Source: Knoellia sp031844405 (GTDB taxonomy: Bacteria; Actinomycetota; Actinomycetes; Actinomycetales; Dermatophilaceae). Taken from it: a DNA stretch of 64,000 nucleotides. The DNA lies in assembly GCA_031844405.1 (NCBI GenBank), contig JAUZVC010000001.1, positions 682,001 through 746,000 of the forward strand, written 5' to 3'. Under the pieces are notes generated by a model. That model searched no databases. It was not told where the DNA came from and worked only from the letters and a program-made list of their open reading frames with translations. Positions 16,033 to 25,274 of the stretch are shown piece after piece (the first letter of the stretch is position 1; each line of letters starts with the position of its first letter). A program made the translations under genes and the position numbers.

Positions 16033-16713
16033 ATGGCAGCACAGACCGACACGTCGGCCACGACCGACGGCACGACCGGCGCGACCGCGGGCGCGGCTCG
16101 CGGCCGCAGCATCCGCGCGACCCGTCCCCTCACCGGGTGGCGGACCGTCGACATCCTCACCATCGCCTTCCTCGGCGCGGCGCTCGGCATCGCGTTCTGG
16201 GGCTGGGGGGTGTTCTACAACGGACCGCTGAGCGCCCTCACGTTCGGGTTCGCACCGCTCGGCGGGCTCTTCGCCGGGCCGTGGTTCCTTGCGGGCGTCG
16301 TCGGCGGGCTCGTCGTGCGCCGACCGGGCGCCGCGCTCTTCTGCGAGGTCGTCGCGGCGCTCGTCTCGATGATCCCCGGCACGGAGTGGGGCGCGACGAC
16401 CCTCGTGTCCGGCATCGTCCAGGGCCTCGGCACCGAGATCGCCTTCGCGCTCCTCGGCTACCGCGCCTTCGGCATCGCGGCCGCGATGCTCGCCGGTGCG
16501 CTCGCGGGTCCGTTCGCCGCGGCCTACGAGTCGTTCACCTGGATCCAGGACTGGTCGCTCGCGTGGAAGGTCGCGTATGCCGGCGTCCTCGCCCTCTCGG
16601 GTGCGGTCGTCGCGGGCGCCGGCGGGTGGCTCCTGACCCGGGCCCTGGCGGCGGCGGGTGCCCTGAACGCCTTCCCGCCCGGGCAGGAGCACCGGGAGAC
16701 CCGCGCTGTCTGA
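16033..16713 (+). CDS. ykoE: YkoE-type ECF transporter S component (thiamine or HMP uptake)
   Basis: This 226-residue integral membrane protein is the substrate-binding subunit of an energy-coupling-factor importer. After a hydrophilic, Thr-rich start of 45 residues it has about five to six hydrophobic segments, including VDILTIAFLGAALGIAFWGWG, the YkoE-like GPLSALTFGFAPLGGLFAGPW, and a segment ending ALLGYRAFG. The TPP riboswitch upstream points to thiamine or its pyrimidine precursor HMP. GGGAGAAG before the ATG sets this start. Ten bases separate it from the gene that encodes the rest of the transporter. Confidence 0.88.
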   Translation: MAAQTDTSATTDGTTGATAGAARGRSIRATRPLTGWRTVDILTIAFLGAALGIAFWGWGVFYNGPLSALTFGFAPLGGLFAGPWFLAGVVGGLVVRRPGAALFCEVVAALVSMIPGTEWGATTLVSGIVQGLGTEIAFALLGYRAFGIAAAMLAGALAGPFAAAYESFTWIQDWSLAWKVAYAGVLALSGAVVAGAGGWLLTRALAAAGALNAFPPGQEHRETRAV

Positions 16714-16723
16714 GGCAGCGCGC

Positions 16724-18979
16724 GTGGCACCGCTCGAGCCGGCTCCCGAGCCGGTCGTGGACCCGGTCGCCGGCGGCCACGTCACCCTCGAAGGGGTGAC
16801 GTGGCGGCCCTTCGGGCGGCGCGAGCCGGTGCTGCGCGACGTCTCGCTCGCGCTGGCGCCCGGTGAGCGCGTGCTGCTCGTCGGTCCGTCGGGCTCGGGG
16901 AAGTCGACCCTGCTCCGCGCGGTCGCGGGCCTGCTCGAGACCGCCGACGCGGGCGAGCTGTCCGGGTCGGTGACCGTCGACGGGCACGCACCGGGCACCC
17001 GCGCCGGCGAGGTCGGTCTCGTCCTCCAGGAACCCGGCGCCGGGGTGGTCGCCGCGACGGTGGCTCGGGACGTCGCGTTCGGTCTCGAGAACGTCGGTAC
17101 GCCCCGCGCCGAGATGCCCGCAGGAGTCGCGTCAGCGCTGGCTGCGGTCGGTCTGGCGCACCCCCACGACACCCCGACCTCCGCGCTCTCGGGCGGCGAG
17201 ACGCAACGCCTCGCCCTCGCCGGCGCCCTCGCGCTGCACCCGAGCGTGCTCCTGCTCGACGAGCCGACGGCGATGCTCGACCCCGGCCACGCGGCGCAGG
17301 TGCGGCGGAGCGTCGCGGACGTGCTCGCCGCGCATCCGGTGACGACGGTCGTCGTCGAGCACGTCCTCGGTCCGTGGGTCGACCTCGTCGACCGCATGCT
17401 CGTCCTCGACGCCGACGGGGTGCTGGTCGCCGACGGCCCGGTGCGCGACGTGCTTCGGGACGAGCGGGAGCGGCTCCTCGACATGGGCATCTGGGTGCCC
17501 GGCGCGCCGCCGCCCGCACCCGTGGCGTCCGCTGCGTTCGCGTCGTCCGGCGCGGGCACGCAGGACGTCGCCGCGACGCCGATGACCGTCGAGCGCACCG
17601 TCCGCCTCCTCGACGGCTCCACCCGCACCCGCACGGCGGCCGTCGTCGAGGTCCCGCTCCATCCGGCACCGGGCAGTGCGACCGCCCTCGTGGGGCCGAG
17701 CGGCTCGGGCAAGTCGACCGTGCTCCTCGCCCTCGCCGGGGCGCTCGAACCCGCGACCGGGTCGGTGACCGCCGGCGCAGACCGCGTTGCCGATCTCGGC
17801 ACCACCGAGCTCGCCTCCCGGCTCGGGTGGGTGCCGCAATGGTCGAGCTCGACGATCCTCGCCGGCACGGTGCTCGACGAGGTTCTCGTCGCCAGCCGCG
17901 CGCTCGGTGAGGAGACCCCCGAACGCGTGGCCCTCGCCTCCCGGCTCCTTGCCGACCTCGGCCTCGGGCACCTCGAGGCCGCCGACCCGCGCGAGCTGTC
18001 CGGCGGCGAGCAGCGGCGTCTCGCCATCGCCTCGGCGGTCCTCCACCGGCCAGCGCTCCTTCTCGCGGACGAGCCCACCGTCGGACAGGACCGGCACACG
18101 TGGGCGGCCGTCGTCGGGCTGCTCGCCGGCTACCGCGAGACCGGCGGGGCGGTCGTCGTCTCCACCCACGACGCGGCGCTCGTCGAGCGGGCACACACCG
18201 TCGTCGGACTCGTGCCTCCGGCGTCGCCGCCCGACCCGGAGCCGCCACGCCCGGTGCTCGCCGCGCACGCCGGCCCGCTCGCCCTCCTCCTCGGTGCCTT
18301 CGCGGCGATCCCGGCAGGCATCGTCCCCGACCACTGGCGCACCTCGCTCATCGTCCTCGCGGTCCAGGTGGTCCTCGCCGTGGTCGCGTCGTGGGCGGCG
18401 CCCGGGTCCGGTCCGCGGCCTCGCGGCCGGGTCCGCCGCGTCGTCCTACGGATGCTGCCGGGTGCGCTCGGTGCCCTGTCGGTGGGCTGGTCGACGTGGC
18501 TGCTCGGCGGGCACGACACGACGACCGCGGTCACCGCCGCCCTGCGAGTGCTCATCATCGTCCTGCCCTCGGCCGTCCTGCTGCCGCTCGTCGACCCGGA
18601 CCGGCTCGGCGACCACCTCGCCCAACGCCTCCGCATGCCGTCCCGTCCCGTCGTCGCTCTCGCCGCGGCACTGCAGCGGGTCCACACGCTCGGTGAGGTC
18701 TGGTCCGAGATCGCCCTGGCCCGGCGGGTCCGCGGGATCGGCGTCGACCGCCGCCGGCCGGTGGCGCTGATCCGAGACCTCGGCACGGTGACCTTCGGGC
18801 TGCTCGTCCGCACGCTCCGGATGGCGGCCGACCTCGCCGTGGCGATGGATGCACGCGGGTTCGCGTCGGCCTCGCGGCGCACGTGGTTCGCTCCGGCACC
18901 GTGGCGGTGGGCCGACACGCTCCTCGTCGTCGGATCCCTCGCCCCGCTCGTCGTCGCGGTCCTGGTGTACGGGGTCTGA
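16724..18979 (+). CDS. ECF transporter fusion: two ABC ATPases plus EcfT membrane domain
   Basis: The 751-residue product joins what are usually two or three proteins (YkoD and YkoC). ATPase 1 (about residues 20-250) has GPSGSGKST, LSGGETQRLALA and LLLDEPTAMLD. ATPase 2 (about 290-490) has GPSGSGKST, LSGGEQRRLAIA and LLADEPTVGQD. Residues 500-751 are hydrophobic with EcfT features: the coupling-helix region RRVRGIGVDRR and the Ala-Arg-Gly motif in AMDARGF. Together with YkoE it would form a complete importer powered by ATP hydrolysis at the inner membrane. GTG start, with GAGG upstream. No frameshift is visible at the joints, so the fusion is genuine in this sequence. Confidence 0.9.
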   Translation: MAPLEPAPEPVVDPVAGGHVTLEGVTWRPFGRREPVLRDVSLALAPGERVLLVGPSGSGKSTLLRAVAGLLETADAGELSGSVTVDGHAPGTRAGEVGLVLQEPGAGVVAATVARDVAFGLENVGTPRAEMPAGVASALAAVGLAHPHDTPTSALSGGETQRLALAGALALHPSVLLLDEPTAMLDPGHAAQVRRSVADVLAAHPVTTVVVEHVLGPWVDLVDRMLVLDADGVLVADGPVRDVLRDERERLLDMGIWVPGAPPPAPVASAAFASSGAGTQDVAATPMTVERTVRLLDGSTRTRTAAVVEVPLHPAPGSATALVGPSGSGKSTVLLALAGALEPATGSVTAGADRVADLGTTELASRLGWVPQWSSSTILAGTVLDEVLVASRALGEETPERVALASRLLADLGLGHLEAADPRELSGGEQRRLAIASAVLHRPALLLADEPTVGQDRHTWAAVVGLLAGYRETGGAVVVSTHDAALVERAHTVVGLVPPASPPDPEPPRPVLAAHAGPLALLLGAFAAIPAGIVPDHWRTSLIVLAVQVVLAVVASWAAPGSGPRPRGRVRRVVLRMLPGALGALSVGWSTWLLGGHDTTTAVTAALRVLIIVLPSAVLLPLVDPDRLGDHLAQRLRMPSRPVVALAAALQRVHTLGEVWSEIALARRVRGIGVDRRRPVALIRDLGTVTFGLLVRTLRMAADLAVAMDARGFASASRRTWFAPAPWRWADTLLVVGSLAPLVVAVLVYGV

Positions 18980-19025
18980 CGCACGCAGGGAATGTCGGAG
19001 GGCGACGGCATACTTGTTCCCTGTC

Positions 19026-20255
19026 ATGACCACCCCCACCTCCGCGCCGGTCGAGCGTGTCCGCATCCCGCGCGAGATCTGGGTGCTGGTCGCCTCGGCC
19101 TTCGTCATCGCCCTCGGCTTCGGGCTCATCACGCCGGTCCTGCCGCAGTTCGCGCAGAGCTTCGGCGTCGGGGCGACGGCGAGCGCGGTCGTCGTCAGCG
19201 TCTTCGCCTTCTTCCGGCTCGTCTTCGCACCGGCCGGGGGCAACCTCATCGTCCGGCTCGGTGAGCGCCCGGTCTACCTCGCCGGACTCCTCATCGTCGC
19301 CGCGTCGACCGCCGCGACCGCCTTCGCCGGCTCCTACTGGCAGCTCGTCGTCTTCCGCGGCCTCGGCGGCATCGGCTCGGTGATGTTCACCGTGTCCGCG
19401 ACTGCCCTCGTCGTGCGGCTCGCCCCGCCCTCGATCCGCGGCCGGGTGTCGTCTGCCTACGGTTCGGCGTTCCTCATCGGTGGCATCGGCGGACCCGCGG
19501 TGGGTGGCCTCCTCGGTGGCCTCGGCCTCCGCGTCCCCTTCCTCGCGTATGCCGGCGCGCTCGTCGTCGCGGCGGCGCTCGTCGCGTTCTTCATCAACGG
19601 CCAGTCGCTCCGGCCCGCGCCGGACGCGCCCGTCCTGCCCGTCATGACCGCCCGCGACGGGCTGCGCGACAGCGCGTTCCGCGCCGGGCTCGTGTCGGGC
19701 TTCGCCAACGGGTGGGCCAACTTCGGCGTGCGCAACGCGATCATCCCGCTCTTCGTCGCCGCCAACATCGGCAAGGAGCCCTGGCTCGCGGGCACGGTCC
19801 TCGCCATCTATGCCGGCGCGAACGCGATCGGCATGAACATCGCCGGCCGGCTCAGCGACCGCCTCGGTCGTCGGCCCTTCATCCTCGGCGGACTCGCCGT
19901 CGCCGGGGTCGCCACGATCGCCACCGGGCTCGCCGGGTCGTTCCCCATGCTCGTCGTCTTCTCGGTGGTCGCGGGCATCGGCTCGGGCGCGCTCAACCCC
20001 GCCCAGCAGGCGAGCATGGCCGACGTCGTCGGGCGCGACCGCAACGGCGGTCCCGCGCTCGCGGCCTTCCAGATGTCGGCCGACGCGGGCGCAATCATCG
20101 GGCCGATCGTGGCCGGGGCCCTCGTCGACTCGGGCAGCTATGCCCTCGCCTTCGGGGTCACCGGGCTGCTCAGCCTGCTCGCCACGATCCCCTGGGCCCG
20201 CGCCCGCGAGACGCTGCCGCGCGAAGCGGTCCTCGCACATCAACCCGCACGCTGA
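19026..20255 (+). CDS. Major facilitator superfamily transporter
   Basis: The 409-residue product has about twelve membrane helices in two halves. The loop between helices 2 and 3 reads GNLIVRLGERPVYL, and the matching loop in the second half is GRLSDRLGRRPFIL, the classic MFS signature. Its closest look is a drug or small-molecule exporter. Substrate unknown. The ATG at 19026 gives a normal short N-terminal tail before helix 1; no Shine-Dalgarno sequence is visible, and a CGGCATAC copy lies twelve bases upstream. It is not obviously part of the thiamine operon because 46 bp separate them. Confidence 0.85.
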   Translation: MTTPTSAPVERVRIPREIWVLVASAFVIALGFGLITPVLPQFAQSFGVGATASAVVVSVFAFFRLVFAPAGGNLIVRLGERPVYLAGLLIVAASTAATAFAGSYWQLVVFRGLGGIGSVMFTVSATALVVRLAPPSIRGRVSSAYGSAFLIGGIGGPAVGGLLGGLGLRVPFLAYAGALVVAAALVAFFINGQSLRPAPDAPVLPVMTARDGLRDSAFRAGLVSGFANGWANFGVRNAIIPLFVAANIGKEPWLAGTVLAIYAGANAIGMNIAGRLSDRLGRRPFILGGLAVAGVATIATGLAGSFPMLVVFSVVAGIGSGALNPAQQASMADVVGRDRNGGPALAAFQMSADAGAIIGPIVAGALVDSGSYALAFGVTGLLSLLATIPWARARETLPREAVLAHQPAR

Positions 20256-20283
20256 CGGCTCAGAGCCCCTGCTCGGCGGCGCG

Positions 20284-21198
20284 TCACCGCACGAGGACGG
20301 TCGAGCCCATCGGCATGTCGTCGCGCGCCCAGATCATGTCCATCGCCGCGTTGCTCAGCCGCGCGCAGCCGTGGGACGCGGGGTAGGGCGGGATCGACGG
20401 CGAGCCGTGGACGGCATACCCGCCCTTGAAGTAGCGCGGCCGCCACATCTCCCCGAGGAAACCCTCGTCGCGCCCGTCGACGGAGTGGTAGACGCGGAAC
20501 GACCCCTTCGGGGTGCGGGCGGTGGCGGTGCTGCCGTCCTTGCGCTCGTACTCGTAGCCCCCGCCGGTGCTCGTGTTGAGGACGTACTTCACCTGGCCAC
20601 CGCGGACGACGAGGAGGATCTGGCGGCTCAGGTCGATGTCGATGCCGCTGCCGTCGAGGCGGGTCTTCGGGCGCACCCCGCGGTCGAGCGCGCGCTGGGT
20701 CCGCGGTCCGACCCGGCCGTCGCGCGGGATCCCCGCGGTCTTCTGCAGGGCCCACACGGCCTGCTGGGTGAGGGAGCCGTAGTGGCCGTCCGGCTCTCCC
20801 AGCCAGTAGCCGAGGGCCGAGAGCCGCTCCTGGAGCGTGCGCACCTCGGGGCCGCGGTCACCGAGGCGCAGGTCGGTCCGGGGCCGTGGCGCCTCGGGGG
20901 TCGACGTCGGCTTCGGCCGCGTCGACCCGGAGGGCCGGGGCGTCGGCGTGGCGCGCGGGGTGGGTGCGACGCGGGGAGTCGGCGTCGTCGTCGGGGCGCT
21001 GGGGGTGGGGGTGGGCGTGGCCGTCGGCAGGACGGGCTCGAGCGGGGCCACACTCGAGCTCGGCTGTCCTGCGCCCGGTGCGTCCGTCCCCGCCGCGGCG
21101 TCCGGTGTCCACGTCACACCACCGCAGCCCGCCAGTGCGGCCGTGAGCGCCGTTGCGACGGCCACCGTCGCGAACCGCCGCCTCGTCGTCGCTGCCAT
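20284..21198 (-). CDS. L,D-transpeptidase lipoprotein with a peptidoglycan-binding domain
   Basis: The 304-residue protein begins with a lipoprotein signal (ALTAALAGC; lipidated Cys near residue 25), then a long Pro/Thr-rich linker (to about 115) likely to span the wall, a peptidoglycan-binding domain (LRLGDRGPEVRTLQERL to VGPRTQRALDRG) and a YkuD catalytic domain. The active-site signature is HGSPSIPPYPASHGCARLSN with the catalytic Cys in SHGC. Such enzymes form 3-3 cross-links or attach proteins to peptidoglycan outside the membrane. GGGGAG precedes the ATG. It converges with the MFS gene, with only 28 bp between. Confidence 0.9.
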   Translation of the reverse strand: MAATTRRRFATVAVATALTAALAGCGGVTWTPDAAAGTDAPGAGQPSSSVAPLEPVLPTATPTPTPSAPTTTPTPRVAPTPRATPTPRPSGSTRPKPTSTPEAPRPRTDLRLGDRGPEVRTLQERLSALGYWLGEPDGHYGSLTQQAVWALQKTAGIPRDGRVGPRTQRALDRGVRPKTRLDGSGIDIDLSRQILLVVRGGQVKYVLNTSTGGGYEYERKDGSTATARTPKGSFRVYHSVDGRDEGFLGEMWRPRYFKGGYAVHGSPSIPPYPASHGCARLSNAAMDMIWARDDMPMGSTVLVR

Positions 21199-21338
21199 GT
21201 CGCTCCCCGCTCGTGGTTGCCGGACATCCTCCACCCCTGAGGACGCGCGGTCCGGGAGGCAGGTTGCGTGCGTGGCTGATTCGTGACCCGACAGTCGCCG
21301 ACGGGCGTGGCTGGTGACGCCTGGGTCCGGAGCTGCCG

Positions 21339-22427
21339 TCAGGCGAGGCCGAGGGCGAGCAGGGCCGCGCCGACCGCGGCGACGGCGCACGCGAGGCTGC
21401 GGACGGCATACGGGAAGGCGTCGACGCGCAGTCCCGCGCGGCGGCAGCGGTCGCGCCACAGCAGGGTCGCGAGCGAGCCCCACACCGTGACGATCGATCC
21501 GGCGTTGACGCCGACGAGCAGCGCCATGAGGTGCTCGGGAGAGGTGTCGGAGACCGGCTCGAGAGCGAGGTAGGCGGGGAGGTTGTTGACGACGTTGGCG
21601 CCGGCGGCGCCCACCGCGCCGACCTGCCACAGGCTGCCGTCGGGGCCACCGACGAGGTCGGCGAGGACGCCTTCGAGCCCGTGCCGCATCGCGATCTCGA
21701 CGACGACGAAGAGCGCGCACACCGCGAGCACCATCGGCCACGGCACCGCGACGGTCCGGAGCCGAGCGGGCCAGCGCCACGCGAGGGCGCCGACGAGGAC
21801 GACCGCACCGATCGCCGCCGGGATCGCCGGGGTCATGCCGCTGACGAAGGCCGGACCGAGCGCGACGCAGACGCCGCCGGCGACCCAGAGCAGGACGCGG
21901 TCGTGCGGGTCGGCCGGCGGGTCGGGCGAGTAGCGGGTGAGCAGGTCGCGCCGGTGGAGCACGAAGAGGACGACGACGGTCGCGACGATCGCCGCGAGGG
22001 CGGGACGCCACGCGAGCGCGATGTACTCGTGCGTGCCGACGCCGAGCGACGAGAAGCGGTGCAGCGCAATGAGGTTGGACAGGTTCGACACGGGCAGCAG
22101 CAGCGAGGCGGTGTTGGCCAGCCAGACGGTCGTCAGGGCGAAGGGCATGGCCGGGATGCCGAGCTGACGGGTCATCGCGATGACGACGGGGGTGAGCAGC
22201 ACGGCCGTCGTGTCGATGCTGAGGACGATCGTGCAGGCGGTGGCGAGGGCGACGACGAGCAGCCACAGCAGCCACGTCCGGTGGCGTCCGGCGTGCGAGG
22301 TCCAGTGCGCCGCGACGTCGAAGACCCCCGCGATCTCGGCCACCTCGGCGACGACGGTCATCGCCACGAGGAAGACCATGACGGGGCCGACCCTGGCGGC
22401 GAGGTCGATGAGCTCCTGCGTCGTCAC
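21339..22427 (-). CDS. ArsB/SLC13-like permease
   Basis: The 362-residue membrane protein has about ten hydrophobic segments. LSIDTTAVLLTPVVIAMTR and NTASLLLPVSNLSNLIA match the paired re-entrant-loop motifs of the ArsB / SLC13 (ion transporter) superfamily, and GANVVNNLPAYLAL is the repeat in the second half. Members export arsenite or move dicarboxylates and other anions. Its GTG start overlaps the stop of the upstream 2-hydroxyglutarate oxidase gene by four bases, so an organic acid substrate such as a C5 dicarboxylate is an attractive guess. It is the third gene of the merR-led operon. Confidence 0.8.
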   Translation of the reverse strand: MTTQELIDLAARVGPVMVFLVAMTVVAEVAEIAGVFDVAAHWTSHAGRHRTWLLWLLVVALATACTIVLSIDTTAVLLTPVVIAMTRQLGIPAMPFALTTVWLANTASLLLPVSNLSNLIALHRFSSLGVGTHEYIALAWRPALAAIVATVVVLFVLHRRDLLTRYSPDPPADPHDRVLLWVAGGVCVALGPAFVSGMTPAIPAAIGAVVLVGALAWRWPARLRTVAVPWPMVLAVCALFVVVEIAMRHGLEGVLADLVGGPDGSLWQVGAVGAAGANVVNNLPAYLALEPVSDTSPEHLMALLVGVNAGSIVTVWGSLATLLWRDRCRRAGLRVDAFPYAVRSLACAVAAVGAALLALGLA

Positions 22428-23650
22428 GCCGCGGCCGTCGCGACGTCGACGATGTGGCGGGCGATGGGGAAGGCCGAGGTCGCGGCGGGCGAGGGCGCGT
22501 TGCAGACGTGCACCGTCCGGTCGGTGCGCCGGATGAGGAAGTCGTGGAGGAGCGTGCCGTCGCGCATCACGGCCTGGGCGCGGATGCCCGCCGGCTCCCG
22601 CAGGAGGTCGTCGACGGTGAGCTCGGGGCAGTAGCGCTGCACGAGCCGGAGGTAGCCGCGCCGGCTCCACGAGTCGCGCTGCTCGGCGAGGCCGGTGCGC
22701 CAGTGGGTCCGGGCCACGTGCCACGTCCCGGGGAAGCGCGCGAGGTCGGCGAGGTCGCGCAGGTCGACCGACCCCTTGCGGTAGCCCTCACGGCTCAACC
22801 CGAGGACCGCGTTGGGGCCGACCGTCACGCCGCCGTCGATCGTGCGGGTGAGGTGGACGCCGAGGAACGGCAGGTCGGGGTCGGGCACGGGGTAAATGAG
22901 GGTCGACACGATGTCGCCCCGCGACGCGGGCAGCCGGAAGTACTCGCCGCGGAACGGCACGATCCGGAACGCGTCCCGGCCGTCGTTGACCCCGGACATC
23001 GCGGCGAGCCGGTCGGCCTGGAGCCCCGCGCAGACGACGACCCGGCGAGCGGTCTCGCCGTCGGCGCCGGTGCCCGTGGCGCTGCCGCCCGGCTCGAGCC
23101 CGACCCGCACGCCGTCGGTGTCCTCGTCGATGGACGTCACGGAGGTCGAGGTGCGCACCTCACCGCCCGCGGCGACGACCTCGGCGGCGAGTGCACGGCA
23201 TACGGCGGCGTAGTCGGTGATCCCGGTGGCGTGCACGTGGAGCGCCGCGAGGCCCGCGACGTGGGGCTCGCGCTCGCGCAGCTCGGCGCCGGAGAGGGAG
23301 GTGAGGGCCAGGCCGTTGGCCCGGGCACGCTCGGTGAGGTCGGCGAGGCGCGCGACCTCGACCGGAGTCGTAGCGACGACGAGCTTGCCGGTGTCGGAGA
23401 ACGGGATCCCGTGCTCGGTGCAGAACTCGCGCGTGCGGGCGGCGCCCTGCGTGCAGAACCGCGCCTTGAGGCTGCCGGGCGCGTAGTAGACCCCGGCGTG
23501 GATGACACCGCTGTTGTGGCCGGTCTGGTGGCGGGCGACCTCGGCCTCCTTCTCGACGACGAGGACGTCGGCCCCCGGCCGCCGCCTCAGGACCTCGTAT
23601 GCCGTGGCGAGACCGACGATGCCGCCGCCCACGACGACGACGTCACGCAC
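22424..23650 (-). CDS. lhgO: L-2-hydroxyglutarate oxidase (LhgO-type FAD enzyme)
   Basis: The 408-residue enzyme oxidises L-2-hydroxyglutarate to 2-oxoglutarate, passing electrons to the quinone pool in the known family. It has an N-terminal FAD-binding motif, VVVGGGIVGLATAYEVL, then the LhgO-typical HNSGVIHAGVYYAPGSLKA, GKLVVATT, and a C-terminal GIRAQAVMRDG with DFLIRR. The length agrees. Its GTG start lies within the end of merR (eight-base overlap), and its stop overlaps the permease start, so it belongs to one coupled operon controlled from the dyad before merR. Related FAD oxidases of the same superfamily cannot be excluded but the motifs fit LhgO best. Confidence 0.85.
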   Translation of the reverse strand: MRDVVVVGGGIVGLATAYEVLRRRPGADVLVVEKEAEVARHQTGHNSGVIHAGVYYAPGSLKARFCTQGAARTREFCTEHGIPFSDTGKLVVATTPVEVARLADLTERARANGLALTSLSGAELREREPHVAGLAALHVHATGITDYAAVCRALAAEVVAAGGEVRTSTSVTSIDEDTDGVRVGLEPGGSATGTGADGETARRVVVCAGLQADRLAAMSGVNDGRDAFRIVPFRGEYFRLPASRGDIVSTLIYPVPDPDLPFLGVHLTRTIDGGVTVGPNAVLGLSREGYRKGSVDLRDLADLARFPGTWHVARTHWRTGLAEQRDSWSRRGYLRLVQRYCPELTVDDLLREPAGIRAQAVMRDGTLLHDFLIRRTDRTVHVCNAPSPAATSAFPIARHIVDVATAAA

Positions 23651-24074
23651 GGGTCAGCCCCGGGTGGCGGCGTCCCTCGACGAGGTCCTCGACCGCCGAC
23701 GCGAACCGCGGGCAGGCGGTGATGTCGTGGGCGCGGCAGCGCAGCGCGTGCTCGGTCATCTCGCGTGAGCGCTCGAGGGCGATGCGCCGCTCCTCGAGGT
23801 CGCGAAGGTGCGCCTCGAGGACCTCGTGCCGGTCGCGGGCGTCGGCGTCGAGGAGCACGCCGATCTGCTCGAGGGTCATGCCGGCGAGCTTGTTGCGTTG
23901 GATGACCGCGACGCGGACGAGGTCGTCGTGGCCGTAGCGCCGGTAGCCCGATGCGTCGCGCCGGGGCTCGAGCAGGCCGAGGTCCTCCCAGTGCCGCAGC
24001 ACGTGCGTCGGCAGGTCGAAGCGGCCGGCGAGGTCGCTGATCGACCAGGTCGCCTCGCTCGTCGTCTCGGTCAT
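23643..24074 (-). CDS. MerR-family transcriptional regulator
   Basis: The 143-residue protein has a MerR winged-helix domain at residues 8-78 (WSISDLAGRFDLPTHVLRHWE, then YRRYGHDDLVRV) followed by a dimerisation helix rich in Glu and Arg. The C-terminal CRAHDITAC holds two cysteines seven residues apart, which could bind a metal or respond to redox, though this is inference. It is the first gene of an operon with lhgO and the permease. A dyad 24 bp before its start is repeated before the flavin oxidoreductase gene, which makes both likely targets. Confidence 0.88.
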   Translation of the reverse strand: MTETTSEATWSISDLAGRFDLPTHVLRHWEDLGLLEPRRDASGYRRYGHDDLVRVAVIQRNKLAGMTLEQIGVLLDADARDRHEVLEAHLRDLEERRIALERSREMTEHALRCRAHDITACPRFASAVEDLVEGRRHPGLTRA

Positions 24075-24087
24075 CGCCGTCGTCCTT

Positions 24088-24107
24088 CCTTCAGGCTCAC
24101 CTGAACC
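24088..24107. promoter_or_regulatory. MerR-type operator upstream of merR-lhgO-permease
   Basis: CCTTCAGGCTCACCTGAACC contains TTCAGG and CCTGAA arms around four bases. Its centre is 23.5 bp before the merR start codon. It matches 16 of 20 positions of the second copy before the flavin oxidoreductase. MerR proteins bind such dyads in the spacer between -35 and -10. Confidence 0.7.
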
Positions 24108-24155
24108 CACGCCCGAACCTACGCCCGACCGACGCCTCCGTGCACACTGGTCCAC

Positions 24156-25274
24156 ATGGCGCGCTGGGTGCTCCACGTCGACCTCGACCAGTTTCTCGCG
24201 GCCGTCGAGGTGCTGAGGAGGCCCGAGCTCGCGGGCCTCCCCGTCGTCGTCGGCGGTCGCGGCGACCCGACCGAGCGCGCCGTCGTGTCGACCGCGTCCT
24301 ACGAGGCGCGCGAGTTCGGGGTGCGCTCCGGGATGCCGCTGCGGCTCGCGGCGCGCAAGTGCCCGGACGCCGTCTTCCTGCCGGTCGACGGCCCGACCTA
24401 CGACGCCGCGTCCGCCGTCGTCATGGAGACGTTGCGCGCGCACGACGGCGCGGTCGTGCAGGTGCTCGGCTGGGACGAGGCGTTCGTCGGGCTGACGACG
24501 CCCGGGGACGACGTGGCCGAGGCGGTGGCCCATGCCGACGCCATCCGGGCCGAGGTGCTCGACGCCTCGGAGCTGCACTGCTCGGTCGGCGTGGGCGACA
24601 CGACGGTGAGGGCCAAGATCGCCACCGACTTCGGCAAGCCGCGGGGCACCTTCGTCCTCACCCGGGAGAACTGGTTCGAGGTCATGGGGGAGCGGCCGAC
24701 GACGGCGCTCTGGGGCGTGGGCAACCGGATCGCCGCTCGCCTCGCGTCGCACGGCTACGACACCGTGCGGCAGCTCGCCGACGCCTCGGACGACGTGCTC
24801 ACCGCCGAGTTCGGTCCGCGCATGGGCCCGCACTACGGCCGGCTCGGCCGCGGCCTGGGCGCCACGGTCGTCGACGACACGCCCTGGGTGGCCCGGGCCC
24901 ACGGCCGCGAGACGACCTACCAGTCCGACCTCACCGACGTGGGCGAGGTCGAGGCCGCGGTCCGGGTGCTCTCGGAGCAGGTCGTCGACGACATCCGGCG
25001 CGAGGACCGTGCGTGCGCACGGGTGCACCTCAAGGTGCGGTTCGCGCCGTTCTTCACGACGACCCGCATCCGCACGCTGGCCGAGCCGACGTTCGACCCG
25101 GACGTCATCTCGGCGACGGCGCTCGAGCTGCTGCACGGCCTCGACGACGACCGGCCCATCCGGCTCCTCGGGGTGCGCGCGGAGATGGTCCCGCCCGAGG
25201 GCGGCTACGTGCCGCCCCGCACCACGGGACGGGGCGGTCCAGCCGCCCGCGATCCGGGCTTGCCTTCAGGTTGA
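24156..25274 (+). CDS. dinB: DNA polymerase IV (Y family)
   Basis: The 372-residue product is a Y-family translesion polymerase. The metal-binding residues are in HVDLDQFLAAVE (residues 7-18) and GWDEAFVG (Asp-Glu near 105), and a helix-hairpin-helix-like segment GVGNRIAARLASHGYDTVRQLAD follows. The usual K-P-D-G signature after the palm reads DFGKPRG, with Arg in place of Asp. The C-terminal little-finger domain is present. A -10-like CACACT ends seven bases before the ATG. Its stop codon falls inside the operator of the next gene, so dinB is packed between two copies of the same regulatory dyad. No LexA-type box was recognised. Confidence 0.88.
   Translation: MARWVLHVDLDQFLAAVEVLRRPELAGLPVVVGGRGDPTERAVVSTASYEAREFGVRSGMPLRLAARKCPDAVFLPVDGPTYDAASAVVMETLRAHDGAVVQVLGWDEAFVGLTTPGDDVAEAVAHADAIRAEVLDASELHCSVGVGDTTVRAKIATDFGKPRGTFVLTRENWFEVMGERPTTALWGVGNRIAARLASHGYDTVRQLADASDDVLTAEFGPRMGPHYGRLGRGLGATVVDDTPWVARAHGRETTYQSDLTDVGEVEAAVRVLSEQVVDDIRREDRACARVHLKVRFAPFFTTTRIRTLAEPTFDPDVISATALELLHGLDDDRPIRLLGVRAEMVPPEGGYVPPRTTGRGGPAARDPGLPSG

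Noticed and set aside
24107..24155. A LexA-type SOS box before dinB
   Set aside because: CGAAC is present once, but the second half site at the required distance is missing.
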